A DNA stretch of 64,000 bases from Chrysaora quinquecirrha. Lineage: Eukaryota; Cnidaria; Scyphozoa; Semaeostomeae; Pelagiidae. This document shows, in pieces, positions 53,901 to 64,000 of this stretch (positions are counted from its first letter, which is position 1; each line of letters starts with the position of its first letter). The notes beneath the pieces were generated by a model. The model was not told the DNA's origin. It made no database searches and saw only the letters and a program-made list of their open reading frames with translations. The position numbers were made by a program, and so were the translations under genes. The DNA lies in assembly GCA_014526335.1 (NCBI GenBank), contig JACTAT010000039.1, positions 8,489,220 to 8,553,219 on the forward strand, written 5' to 3'.

Positions 53901-56900
53901 TATTTTTACCCCCTGGATGGGTAAAAAGCCTTTTTTTAGCTTTATAATAGTATTATTGTAGGTTTTGGGAGATTTAAAAAAACCCAGATTTTGGGCGATT
54001 TTTGGCCATTTTGCCTTAGTATAGCCTTGCCTTTTTTGCAAAAATCGGTCGATTTCTTGGGTTTATTTTGGTCAATTTTCTGGGCTAAATGGCATTATTT
54101 TTACCCCCTGGATGGGTAAAAAGCCTTTTTTTAGCTTTATAATAGTATTATTGTAGGTTTTGGGAGATTTTAAAAAACCCAGATTTTGGGCGATTTTTGG
54201 CCATTTTGCCTTTGGCCATTTGGCCTTTTTTGCAAAAATCGGTCGATTTCTTGGGTTTATTTTGGTCAATTTTCTGGGCTAAATGGCATTATTTTTACCC
54301 CCTGGATGGGTAAAAAGCCTTTTTTTAGCTTTATAATAGTATTATTGTAGGTTTTGGGAGATTTTAAAAAACCCAGATTTTGGGCGATTTTTGGCCATTT
54401 TGCCTTAGTATAGCCTTGCCTTTTTTGCAAAAATCAATCGAATTCTTGGGTTAATTTTGGTCAATTTTCTGGGCTAAAAGGTATTATTTTTGCCCTCTGG
54501 ATGAATAAAAAGCCTACTTATAGCTTTATAATAGTATTATTGTAGGTTTTGGGAGATTTTAAAAAACCCAGATTTTGGGCAATTTTTGGCCATTTTGCCT
54601 TGGTATAGCCTTGCCTTTTTTCCAAAAACCGGTCGAATTCTTGGGTTTATTTTGGTCAATTTTCTGGGCTAAATGGCATTATTTTTACCCCCTGGATGGG
54701 TAAACAGCCTTCTCATAGCTTTATAATAGTATTATTGTAGGTTTTGGGAGATTTTAAAAAACCCAGATTTTGGGCGATTTTCGGCCATTTTGCCTTAGTA
54801 TAGCCTTGCCTTTTTTGCAAGAATCGGTCGAATTCTTGGGTTTATTTTGGTCAATTTTCTGGGCTAAATGGCATTATTTTTACCCCCTGGATGGGTAAAA
54901 AGCCTTTTTTTAGCTTTATAATAGTATTATTGTAGGTTTTGGGAGATTTTAAAAAACCCAGATTTTGGGCGATTTTTGGCCATTTTGCCTTAGTATAGCC
55001 TTGCCTTTTTTGCAAAAATCGGTCGATTTCTTGGGTTTATTTTGGTCAATTTTCTGGGCTAAATGGCATTATTTTTACCCCTGGATGGGTAAAAGCCTTT
55101 TTTAGCTTTATAATAGTATTATTGTAGGTTTTGGGAGATTTTAAAAACCCAGATTTTGGGCGATTTTTGGGCATTTTGCCTTAGTATAGCCTTGCCTTTT
55201 TGCAAAAATCGGTCGATTTCTTGGGTTTATTTTGGTCAATTTTCTGGGCTAAATGGCATTATTTTTACCCCTGGATGGGTAAAAAGCCTTTTTAGCTTTA
55301 TAATAGTATTATTGTAGGTTTTGGGAGATTTTAAAAAACCCAGATTTTGGGCGATTTTTGGCCATTTTGCCTTAGTATAGCCTTGCCTTTTTTGCAAAAA
55401 TCGGTTGATTTCTTGGGTTTATTTTGGTCAATTTTTTGGGCTAAATGGCATTATTTTTACCCCCTGGATGGGTAAAAAGCCTTTTTTTAGCTTTATAATA
55501 GTATTATTGTAGGTTTTGGGAGATTTTAAAAAACCCAGATTTTGGGTGATTTTTGGCCATTTTGCCTTAGTATAGCCTTGCCTTTTTTGCAAAAATCGGT
55601 CGAATTCTTGGGTTAATTTTGGTCAATTTTCTGGGCTAAAAGGTATTATTTTGGCCCTCTGGATGAATAAAAAGCCTACTTATAGCTTTATAATAGTATT
55701 ATTGTAGGTTTTGGGAGATTTTAAAAAACCCAGATTTTGGGCAATTTTTGGCCATTTTGCCTTGGTATAGCCTTGCCTTTTTTGCAAAAATCGGTCGAAT
55801 TCTTGGGTTTATTTTGGTCAATTTTCTGGGCTAAATGGCATTATTTTTACCCCCTGGATGGGTAAACAGCCTTCTCATAGCTTTATAATAGTATTATTGT
55901 AGGTTTTGGGAGATTTTAAAAAACCCAGATTTTGGGCGATTTTTGGCCATTTTGCCTTAGTATAGCCTTGCCTTTTTTGCAAAAATCGGTCGATTTCTTT
56001 GGTTTATTTTGGTCAATTTTCTGGGCTAAATGGCATTATTTTTACCCCTTGGATGAATAAAAAGCCTACTTATAGCTTTATAATAGTATTATTGTAGGTT
56101 TTGGGAGATTTTAAAAAACCCAGATTTTGGGCGATTTTTGGCCATTTTGCCTTAGTATAGCCTTGCCTTTTTTGCAAAAATCGGTCGATTTCTTGGGTTT
56201 ATTTTGGTCAATTTTCTGGGCTAGATGGCATTATTTTTACCCCCTGGATGGGTAAAAAGCCTTTTTTTAGCTTTATAATAGTATTATTGTAGGTTTTGGG
56301 AGATTTTAAAAAACCCAGATTTTGGGCGATTTTTGGCCATTTTGCCTTAGTATAGCCTTGCCTTTTTGCAAAAATCGGTCGATTTCTTGGGTTTATTTTG
56401 GTCAATTTTCTGGGCTAAATGGCATTATTTTTACCCCCTGGATGGGTAAAAAGCCTTTTTTTAGCTTTATAATAGTATTATTGTAGGTTTTGGGAGATTT
56501 TAAAAAACCCAGATTTTGGGCGATTTTTGGCCATTTTGCCTTAGTATAGCCTTGCCTTTTTTGCAAAAATCGGTCGATTTCTTGGGTTTATTTTGGTCAA
56601 TTTTCTGGGTTAAATGGCATTATTTTTACCCCCTGGATGGGTAAAAAGCCTTTTTTTAGCTTTATAATAGTATTATTGTAGGTTTTGGGAGATTTTAAAA
56701 AACCCAGATTTTGGGCGATTTTTGGCCATTTTGCCTTAGTATAGCCTTGCCTTTTTTGCAAAAATCGGTCGAATTCTTGGGTTAATTTTGGTCAATTTTC
56801 TGGGCTAAAAGGTATTATTTTTGCCCTCTGGATGAATAAAAAGCCTACTTATAGCTTTATAATAGTATTATTGTAGGTTTTGGGAGATTTTAAAAAACCC

Positions 56901-59900
56901 AGATTTTGGGCAATTTTTGGCCATTTTGCCTTGGTATAGCCTTGCCTTTTTTGCAAAAATCGGTCGAATTCTTGGGTTTATTTTGGTCAATTTTCTGGGC
57001 TAAATGGCATTATTTTTACCCCCTGGATGGGTAAACAGCCTTCTCATAGCTTTATAATAGTATTATTGTAGGTTTTGGGAGATTTTAAAAAACCCAGATT
57101 TTGGGCGATTTTTGGCCATTTTGCCTTAGTATAGCCTTGCCTTTTTTGCAAGAATCGGTCGAATTCTTGGGTTTATTTTGGTCAATTTTCTGGGCTAAAT
57201 GGCATTATTTTTACCCCCTGGATGGGTAAAAAGCCTTTTTTTAGCTTTATAATAGTATTTTAGTAGGTTTTGGAAGATTTTGAAAATCCTCGATTTTGGG
57301 CGATTTTTGGCCATTTTGCCATAGTATAGCCTTGCCTTTTTTGCAAAAATCGGTCGATTTCTTGGGTTTATTTTGGTCAATTTTCTGGGCTAAATGGCAT
57401 TATTTTTACCCCCTGGATGGGTAAAAAGCCTTTTTTTAGCTTTATAATAGTATTATTGTAGGTTTTGGGAGATTTTAAAAAACCCAGATTTTGGGCGATT
57501 TTTCGCCATTTTGCCTTAGTATAGCCTTGCCTTTTTTGCAAAAATCGGTCGAATTCTTGGGTTTATTTTGGTCAATTTTCTGGGCTAAAAGGTATTATTT
57601 TTGCCCTCTGGATGAATAAAAAGCCTACTTATAGCTTTATAATAGTATTATTGTAGGTTTTGGGAGATTTTAAAAAACCCAGATTTTGGGCGATTTTTGG
57701 CCATTTTGCCTTAGTATAGTCTTGCCTTTTTTGCAAAAATCGGTCGAATTCTTGGGTTTATTTTGGTCAATTTTCTGGGCTAAATGGCATTATTTTTACC
57801 CCCTGGATAGGTAAACAGCCTTCTCATAGCTTTATATAAGTATTTTAGTAGGTTTCGGAAGATTTTGAAAATCCTCGATTTTGGTCGATTTTTGGCCATT
57901 TTGCCTTAGTATAGCCTTGCCTTTTTTGCAAAAATCGGTCGATTTCTTGGGTTTATTTTGGTCAATTTTCTGGGCTAAATGGCATTATTTTTACCCCCTG
58001 GATGGGTAAAAAGCCTTTTTTTAGCTTTATAATAGTATTATTGTAGGTTTTGGGAGATTTTAAAAAACCCAGATTTTGGGCGATTTTTGGCCATTTTGCC
58101 TTAGTATAGCCTTGCCTTTTTTGCAAAAATCGGTCGATTTCTTCGGTTTATTTTGGTCAATTTTCTGGGCTAAATGGCATTATTTTTACCCCCTGGATGG
58201 GTAAAAAGCCTTTTTTTAGCTTTATAATAGTATTATTGTGGGTTTTGGGAGATTTTAAAAAACCCAGATTTTGGGCGATTTTTGGCCATTTTGCCTTAGT
58301 ATAGCCTTGCCTTTTTTGCAAAAATCGGTCGATTTCTTGGGTTTATTTTGGTCAATTTTTTGGGCTAAATGGCATTATTTTTACCCCCTGGATGGGTAAA
58401 AAGCCTTTTTTTAGCTTTATAATAGTATTATTGTAGGTTTTGGGAGATTTGAAAAAACCCAGATTTTGGGCGATTTTTGGCCATTTTGCCTTAGTATAGC
58501 CTTGCCTTTTTTGCAAAAATCGGTCGAATTCTTGGGTTAATTTTGGTCAATTTTCTGGGCTAAAAGGTATTATTTTTGCCCTCTGGATGAATAAAAAGCC
58601 TTCTTATAGCTTTATAATAGTATTATTGTAGGTTTTGGGAGATTTTAAAAAACCCAGATTTTGGGCAATTTTGGCCATTTTGCCTTAGTATAGCCTTGCC
58701 TTTTTGCAAAAATCGGTCGAATTCTTGGGTTTATTTTGGTCAATTTTTGGGCTAAATGGCATTATTTTACCCCTGGATGGGTAAAAAGCCTTTTTTTAGC
58801 TTTATAATAGTATTATTGTAGGTTTTGGGAGATTTGAAAAAACCCAGATTTTGGGCGATTTTTGGCCATTTTGCCTTAGTATAGCCTTGCCTTTTTTGCA
58901 AAAATCGGTCTAATTCTTGGGTTAATTTTGGTCAATTTTCTGGGCTAAAAGGTATTATTTTTGCCCTCTGGATGAATAAAAAGCCTTCTTATAGCTTTAT
59001 AATAGTATTATTGTAGGTTTTGGGAGATTTTAAAAAACCCAGATTTTGGGCAATTTTTGGCCATTTTGCCTTGGTATAGCCTTGCCTTTTTTGCAAAAAT
59101 CGGTCGAATTCTTGGGTTTATTTTGGTCAATTTTCTGGGCTAAATGGCATTATTTTTACCCCCTGGATGGGTAAACAGCCTTCTCATAGCTTTATAATAG
59201 TATTATTGTAGGTTTTGGGAGATTTTAAAAAACCTAGATTTTGGGCGATTTTTGGCCATTTTGCCTTAGTATAGCCTTGCCTTTTTTGCAAAAATCGGTC
59301 GAATTCTTGGGTTTATTTTGGTCAATTTTCTGGGCTAAATGGCATTATTTTTACCCCCTGGATGGGTAAAAAGCCTTTTTTTAGCTTTATAATAGTATTA
59401 TTGTAGGTTTTGGGAGATTTTAAAAAACCCAGATTTTGGGCGATTTTTGGCCATTTTGCTTTAGTATAGCCTTGCCTTTTTTGCAAAAATCGGTCGATTT
59501 CTTGGGTTTATTTTGGTCAATTTTCTGGGCTAAATGGCATTATTTTTACCCCCTGGATGGGTAAAAAGCCTTTTTTTAGCTTTATAATAGTATTATTGTA
59601 GGTTTTGGGAGATTTTAAAAAACCCAGATTTTGGGCGATTTTTGGCCATTTTGCCTTAGTATAGCCTTGCCTTTTTTGCAAAAATCGGTCGATTTCTTGG
59701 GTTTATTTTGGTCAATTTTCTTGGCTAAATGGCATTATTTTTACCCCCTGGATGGGTAAAAAGCCTTTTTTTAGCTTTATAATAGTATTATTGTAGGTTT
59801 TGGGAGATTTTAAAAAACCCAGATTTTGGGCGATTTTTGGCCATTTTGCCTTAGTATAGCCTTGCCTTTTTTGCAAAAATCGGTCGAATTCTTGGGTTTA

Positions 59901-62002
59901 TTTTGGTCAATTTTCTGGGCTAAATGGCATTATATTTACCCCCTGGATGGGTAAAAAGCCTTTTTTTAGCTTTATAATAGTATTATTGTAGGTTTTGGGA
60001 GATTTTAAAAAACCCAGATTTTGGGCGATTTTTGGCCATTTTGCCTTAGTATAGCCTTGCCTTTTTTGCAAAAATCGGTCGATTTCTTGGGTTTATTTTG
60101 GTCAATTTTCTTGGCTTAAAGGTATTATTTTTGCCCCCTGGATGAATAAAAAGCCTACTTATAGCTTTATAATAGTATTATTGTAGGTTTTGGGAGATTT
60201 TAAAAAACCCAGATTTTGGGCGATTTTTGGCCATTTTGCATTAGTATAGCCTTGCCTTTTTTGCAAAAATCGGTCGATTTCTTGGGTTTATTTTGGTCAT
60301 TTTTCTGGGCTAGATGGCATTATTTTTACCCCCTGGATGGGTAAAAAGCCTTTTTTTAGCTTTATAATAGTATTTTAGTAGGTTTTGGAAGATTTTGAAA
60401 ATCCTCGATTTTGGGCGATTTTCGGCCATTTTGCCTTAGTATAGCGTTGCCTTTTTTGCAAAAATCGGTCGATTTCTTGGGTTTATTTTGGTCAATTTTC
60501 TGGGCTAAATGGCATTATTTTTACCCCCTGGATGGGTAAAAAGCCTTTTTTTAGCTTTATAATAGTATTTTAGAAGGTTTTGGAAGATTTTGAAAACCCC
60601 CGATTTTGGGCGATTTTTGGCCATTTTGCCTTAGTATAGCCTTGCCTTTTTTGCAAAAATCGGTCGATTTCTTGGGTTTATTTTGGTCAATTTTCTGGGC
60701 TAAATGGCATTATTTTTACCCCCTGGATGGGTAAAAAGCCTTTTTTTAGCTTTATAATAGTATTTTAGAAGGTTTTGGAAGATTTTGAAGAGCCCCGATT
60801 TTGGGCGATTTTTGGCCATTTTGCCTTAGTATAGCCTTGCCTTTTTTGCAAAAATCGGTCGATTTCTTGGGTTTATTTTGGTCAATTTTTTGGGCTTTAA
60901 GGTGTTATTTTTGCCCTCTGGATGAATAAAAAGCCTACTTATAGCTTTATAATAGTATTTTAGTAGGTTTTGGAAGATTTTGAAAACCCCCGATTTTGGG
61001 CGATTTTTGGCCATTTTGCCTTAGTATAGCCTTGCCTTTTTTGCAAAAATCGGTCGATTTCTTGGGTTTATTTTGGTCAATTTTCTGGGCTAAAAGGTAT
61101 TATTTTTGCCCTCTGGATGAATAAAAAGCCTACTTATAGCTTTATAATAGTATTATTGTAGGTTTTGGGAGATTTTAAAAACCCAGATTTTGGGCGATTT
61201 TTGGCCATTTTGCCTTAGTATAGCCTTGCCTTTTTGGCTAAAATCGGTCGAATTCTTGGGTTTATTTTGGTCAATTTTCTGGGCTAACGGGTATTATTTT
61301 TGGCCCCTGGATGGGTAAAAAGCCTTCTTATAGCTTTGTAATAGTATTTTAGTAGGTTTTGGATAATTTTGAAAACCCCCGATTTTGGGCGATTTTTGGC
61401 CATTTTGCCTTAGTATAGCCTTGCCTTTTTTGCAAAAATCGGTCGAATTCTTGGGTTTATTTTGGTCAATTTTCTGGGCTAAATGGCATTATTTTTACCC
61501 CCTGGATGGGTAAAAAGCCTTTTTTTAGCTTTATAATAGTATTATTGTAGGTTTTGGGAGATTTTAAAACCCAGATTTTGGGCGATTTTGGCCATTTTGC
61601 CTTAGTATAGCCTCGCCTTTTTGCAAAAATCGGTCGATTTCTTGGGTTTATTTTGGTCAATTTTCTGGGCTAAATGGCATTATTTTTACCCCCTGGATGG
61701 GTAAAAAGCCTTTTTTTAGCTTTATAATAGTATTATTGTAGGTTTTGGGAGATTTTAAAAAACCCAGATTTTGGGCGATTTTTGGCCATTTTGCCTTAGT
61801 ATAGCCTTGCCTTTTTTGCAAAAATCGGTCGATTTTTTGGGTTTATTTTGGTCAATTTTCTGGGCTAAATGGCATTATTTTTACCCCCTGGATGGGTAAA
61901 AAGCCTTTTTTTAGCTTTATAATAGTATTTTAGAAGGTTTTGGAAGATTTTGAAAACCCCCGATTTTGGGCGATTTTTGGCCATTTTGCCTTAGTATAGC
62001 CT

Positions 62003-62478
62003 AATTCATTTTGCCCTTACTTGTCCTCTATATTGTGATGAAAGAAAAGGTATGCTAGATGGAATCAGCAACAAATTCCCATCCACCAGTCTTTTAAGCT
62101 ATGATAATCTATATATATGGCTAATGAGTCAAGAGGACAACTTTTGCATTAACATGTTAGCAAAATTTATCCGCAATGCTTTTTCTAAAAGAGAAAAGAA
62201 CCTGCACCAGCTCTTATTGAGATAAAACATGAATTTCAACGTTATTCCCCTTCGAGTATATTAGTTTCTTTTTAAAGAAAACTACAGACTATGAATTATA
62301 ATTGTATTGAGTTTGTTGAAATAATTTAGTTATTATTTTGTTGTTAAAATTGAACTGGACTGAACTATTTAGAAACAATTTAAATATTGAAATTTCTTAT
62401 AATTTAAATGTATATGTATGTAGGTTAAGGGCCATCTCGGCCTATATGCCTGTGATTAAAAAAAAAAAAAAAAAAAAA
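62003..62478 (+). mobile_element. 5'-truncated LINE 3' end, copy 2
   Basis: Nearly identical to 50430-50904 (a few substitutions, e.g. ATGGAATCAGC for ATGCAATCAGC), with the stop at 62223-62225 and a poly(A) tail at about 62458-62478. It starts 81 nt further into the element than copy 1. Left flank TATAGCCT and right flank TAGCCTTGCC give a short target duplication at the same monomer position as copy 1. Confidence 0.88.
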
Positions 62479-62899
62479 TAGCCTTGCCTTTTTTGCAAAA
62501 ATCGGTCGATTTCTTGGGTTTATTTTGGTCAATTTTCTGGGCTAAATGGCATTATTTTTACCCCCTGGATGGGTAAAAAGCCTTTTCTTAGCTTTATAAT
62601 AGTATTTTAGAAGGTTTTGGAAGATTTTGAAAACCCCCGATTTTGGGCGATTTTTGGCCATTTTGCCTTAGTATAGCCTTGCCTTTTTTGCAAAAATCGG
62701 TCGATTTCTTGGGTTTATTTTGGTCAATTTTCTGGGCTAAATGGCATTATTTTTACCCCCTGGATGGGTAAAAAGCCTTTTTTTTAGCTTTATAATAGTT
62801 TTTTAGAAGGATTTGGAAGATTTTGAAAACCCCCGATTTTGGGCGATTTTTGGCCATTTTGCCTTAGTATAGCCTTGCCTTTTTGCAAAAATCGGTCGA

Positions 62900-63399
62900 N
62901 NNNNNNNNNNNNNNNNNNNNNNNNNNNNNNNNNNNNNNNNNNNNNNNNNNNNNNNNNNNNNNNNNNNNNNNNNNNNNNNNNNNNNNNNNNNNNNNNNNNN
63001 NNNNNNNNNNNNNNNNNNNNNNNNNNNNNNNNNNNNNNNNNNNNNNNNNNNNNNNNNNNNNNNNNNNNNNNNNNNNNNNNNNNNNNNNNNNNNNNNNNNN
63101 NNNNNNNNNNNNNNNNNNNNNNNNNNNNNNNNNNNNNNNNNNNNNNNNNNNNNNNNNNNNNNNNNNNNNNNNNNNNNNNNNNNNNNNNNNNNNNNNNNNN
63201 NNNNNNNNNNNNNNNNNNNNNNNNNNNNNNNNNNNNNNNNNNNNNNNNNNNNNNNNNNNNNNNNNNNNNNNNNNNNNNNNNNNNNNNNNNNNNNNNNNNN
63301 NNNNNNNNNNNNNNNNNNNNNNNNNNNNNNNNNNNNNNNNNNNNNNNNNNNNNNNNNNNNNNNNNNNNNNNNNNNNNNNNNNNNNNNNNNNNNNNNNNN
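62900..63399. other. Assembly gap, 500 N
   Basis: Exactly 500 N, starting inside a satellite monomer. The array probably continues into it, since satellite is absent on the right side. Confidence 0.98.
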
Positions 63400-64000
63400 A
63401 AGCAGTCGAACTAAAGCATTTAAACCAGTGTCAGAAACATTGCGCATGCGCGACAAAGTTTTACCACAATTGCTTAAATTACTTGAAGAAATTCTATGAG
63501 TATGAAGACAATGTCTTACATTATTGTTCAGTGTCATGAGTTGGAAGTGAAAGCATAGGGGTATCCATTGCGTAAGCAGGTCTGGGGGCCGGATATTGGG
63601 TACTTCAATGTGTCCATGATTAGACGTGAATCTGGACTTTGACAAAAGGACCCATTTGTATGATAGGATTTTCAAGGATTTCTGACCCATTTGCATGAAA
63701 ATCGGGAAATTTCAAGCCCTTGTGTATGATTGATTTTAAAACCCTTTTACAGTGCTAGAATTCACGAAAAGTCTCGCAAAATCGAATCTGACGGCGATTC
63801 TTTGCAGTCAATGCGACCGAGCTCTGTTGTTGCTGCTAATTCATCGTTTCGAAAGCAAAAAACAAAGTAGAAAGGTTGTCAGCCACTTTGCGGTAAATCA
63901 TAATGGGACCTATTGGTAAGAAAATCCTAAAATACCAACCCATCAACCAGAATCGAGCAGAATATCAGACCCATGTGTGGAGAATTTCAGTCAAAAAAAC
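63400..64000. other. Right flank of the array, no gene recognised
   Basis: Single-copy-looking sequence with two similar segments (AGGACCCATTTGTATGATAG-like and TGACCCATTTGCATGAAAAT) around 63640-63700. The long minus ORF that crosses the gap is an artefact of reading N as sense codons. Confidence 0.5.

Larger units (their letters stand above)
48756..62899. repeat. ~195-bp AT-rich satellite array, ~65-70 monomers, with higher-order structure
   Basis: TTAGTATAGCC followed by TTGCCTTTTTTGC recurs every ~195 bp from 48785 on. Each monomer holds ATCGGTCGATTTCTTGGGTT, TTTGGTCAATTTTCTGGGCT, a variable middle (GATGAATAAAAAGCCTAC, GATGGGTAAAAAGCCTTT or GGGTAAACAGCCTTCTC) and TTTTGGGCGATTTTTGGCCA. 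Outer parts share GTATTTTAGTAGG/GAAGG forms; the inner part is dominated by GTATTATTGTAGG…AAAACCCAGATT. A marker variant (GGGCAATTTTTGGCCA plus CCTTGGTATAG) ends at 52440, 54582, 55744, 56913 and 59053, i.e. spacings of 11, 6, 6 and 11 monomers. LINE tails interrupt it at 50349 and 62003. It is cut by the gap at 62900, so its full length is unknown. Minus-strand 61-65 codon ORFs are monomer translations. Confidence 0.97.

Noticed and set aside
48785..61660. Many 60-66 codon minus ORFs as a repeated small-protein gene family
   Set aside because: They are frames of the satellite monomer; no promoter, varied frameshifts between copies, and no recognised family. Kept only as a low-interest finding.
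48756..62899. CRISPR-like array
   Set aside because: Units are contiguous ~195-bp tandem monomers without unique spacers, in a eukaryotic genome.

Overview
This is a eukaryotic, metazoan window: intron-rich genes with GT-AG introns, animal-type orthologues, many short non-autonomous transposons, tRNA-derived SINE-like repeats and a large satellite array. Gene content and repeat style suggest a cnidarian, perhaps a stony coral. That assignment is inference, since no species-diagnostic sequence is visible. Three runs of exactly 500 N (15532-16031, 42972-43471, 62900-63399) look like default scaffold gaps of unknown true size.

Layout. (1) 302-14238, plus strand: sterol carrier protein x (SCP2/SCPx, peroxisomal 3-oxoacyl-CoA thiolase plus SCP2 domain), 16 exons found, 493 residues in one continuous reading frame. 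Its first exon is left of the window and its last is probably in the first gap. (2) 16055-28949, plus strand: HOOK-family dynein adaptor, 25 exons, 656 residues to the stop. Its first exons are missing, probably in the same gap. (3) 30838-33497, minus strand: a two-exon type II membrane glycosyltransferase of family GT31. (4) 35649-36494, minus strand: cytochrome c oxidase subunit 7C, two exons. (5) 43570-47857, plus strand: ribosome production factor 1 (RPF1, Brix domain). Its 5' end is missing and about 90 central residues are absent although the flanking exons are intact.

Introns and intergenic space carry at least ten families of inverted-repeat elements, several with visible target-site duplications: two Tigger/pogo-like types with TA duplications, a 142-bp element with a 7-bp duplication nested in a SINE, and a 75-bp perfect hairpin with a 9-bp duplication. 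There are also several tRNA-derived repeats, minisatellites and microsatellites, and two degraded hammerhead-ribozyme-like motifs.

48756-62899 is an array of a ~195-bp AT-rich satellite, roughly 65-70 monomers, with higher-order structure. Two related 5'-truncated LINE tails sit at the same monomer position. The array runs into the third gap. The five genes are unrelated housekeeping genes; nothing suggests that they work as one system.
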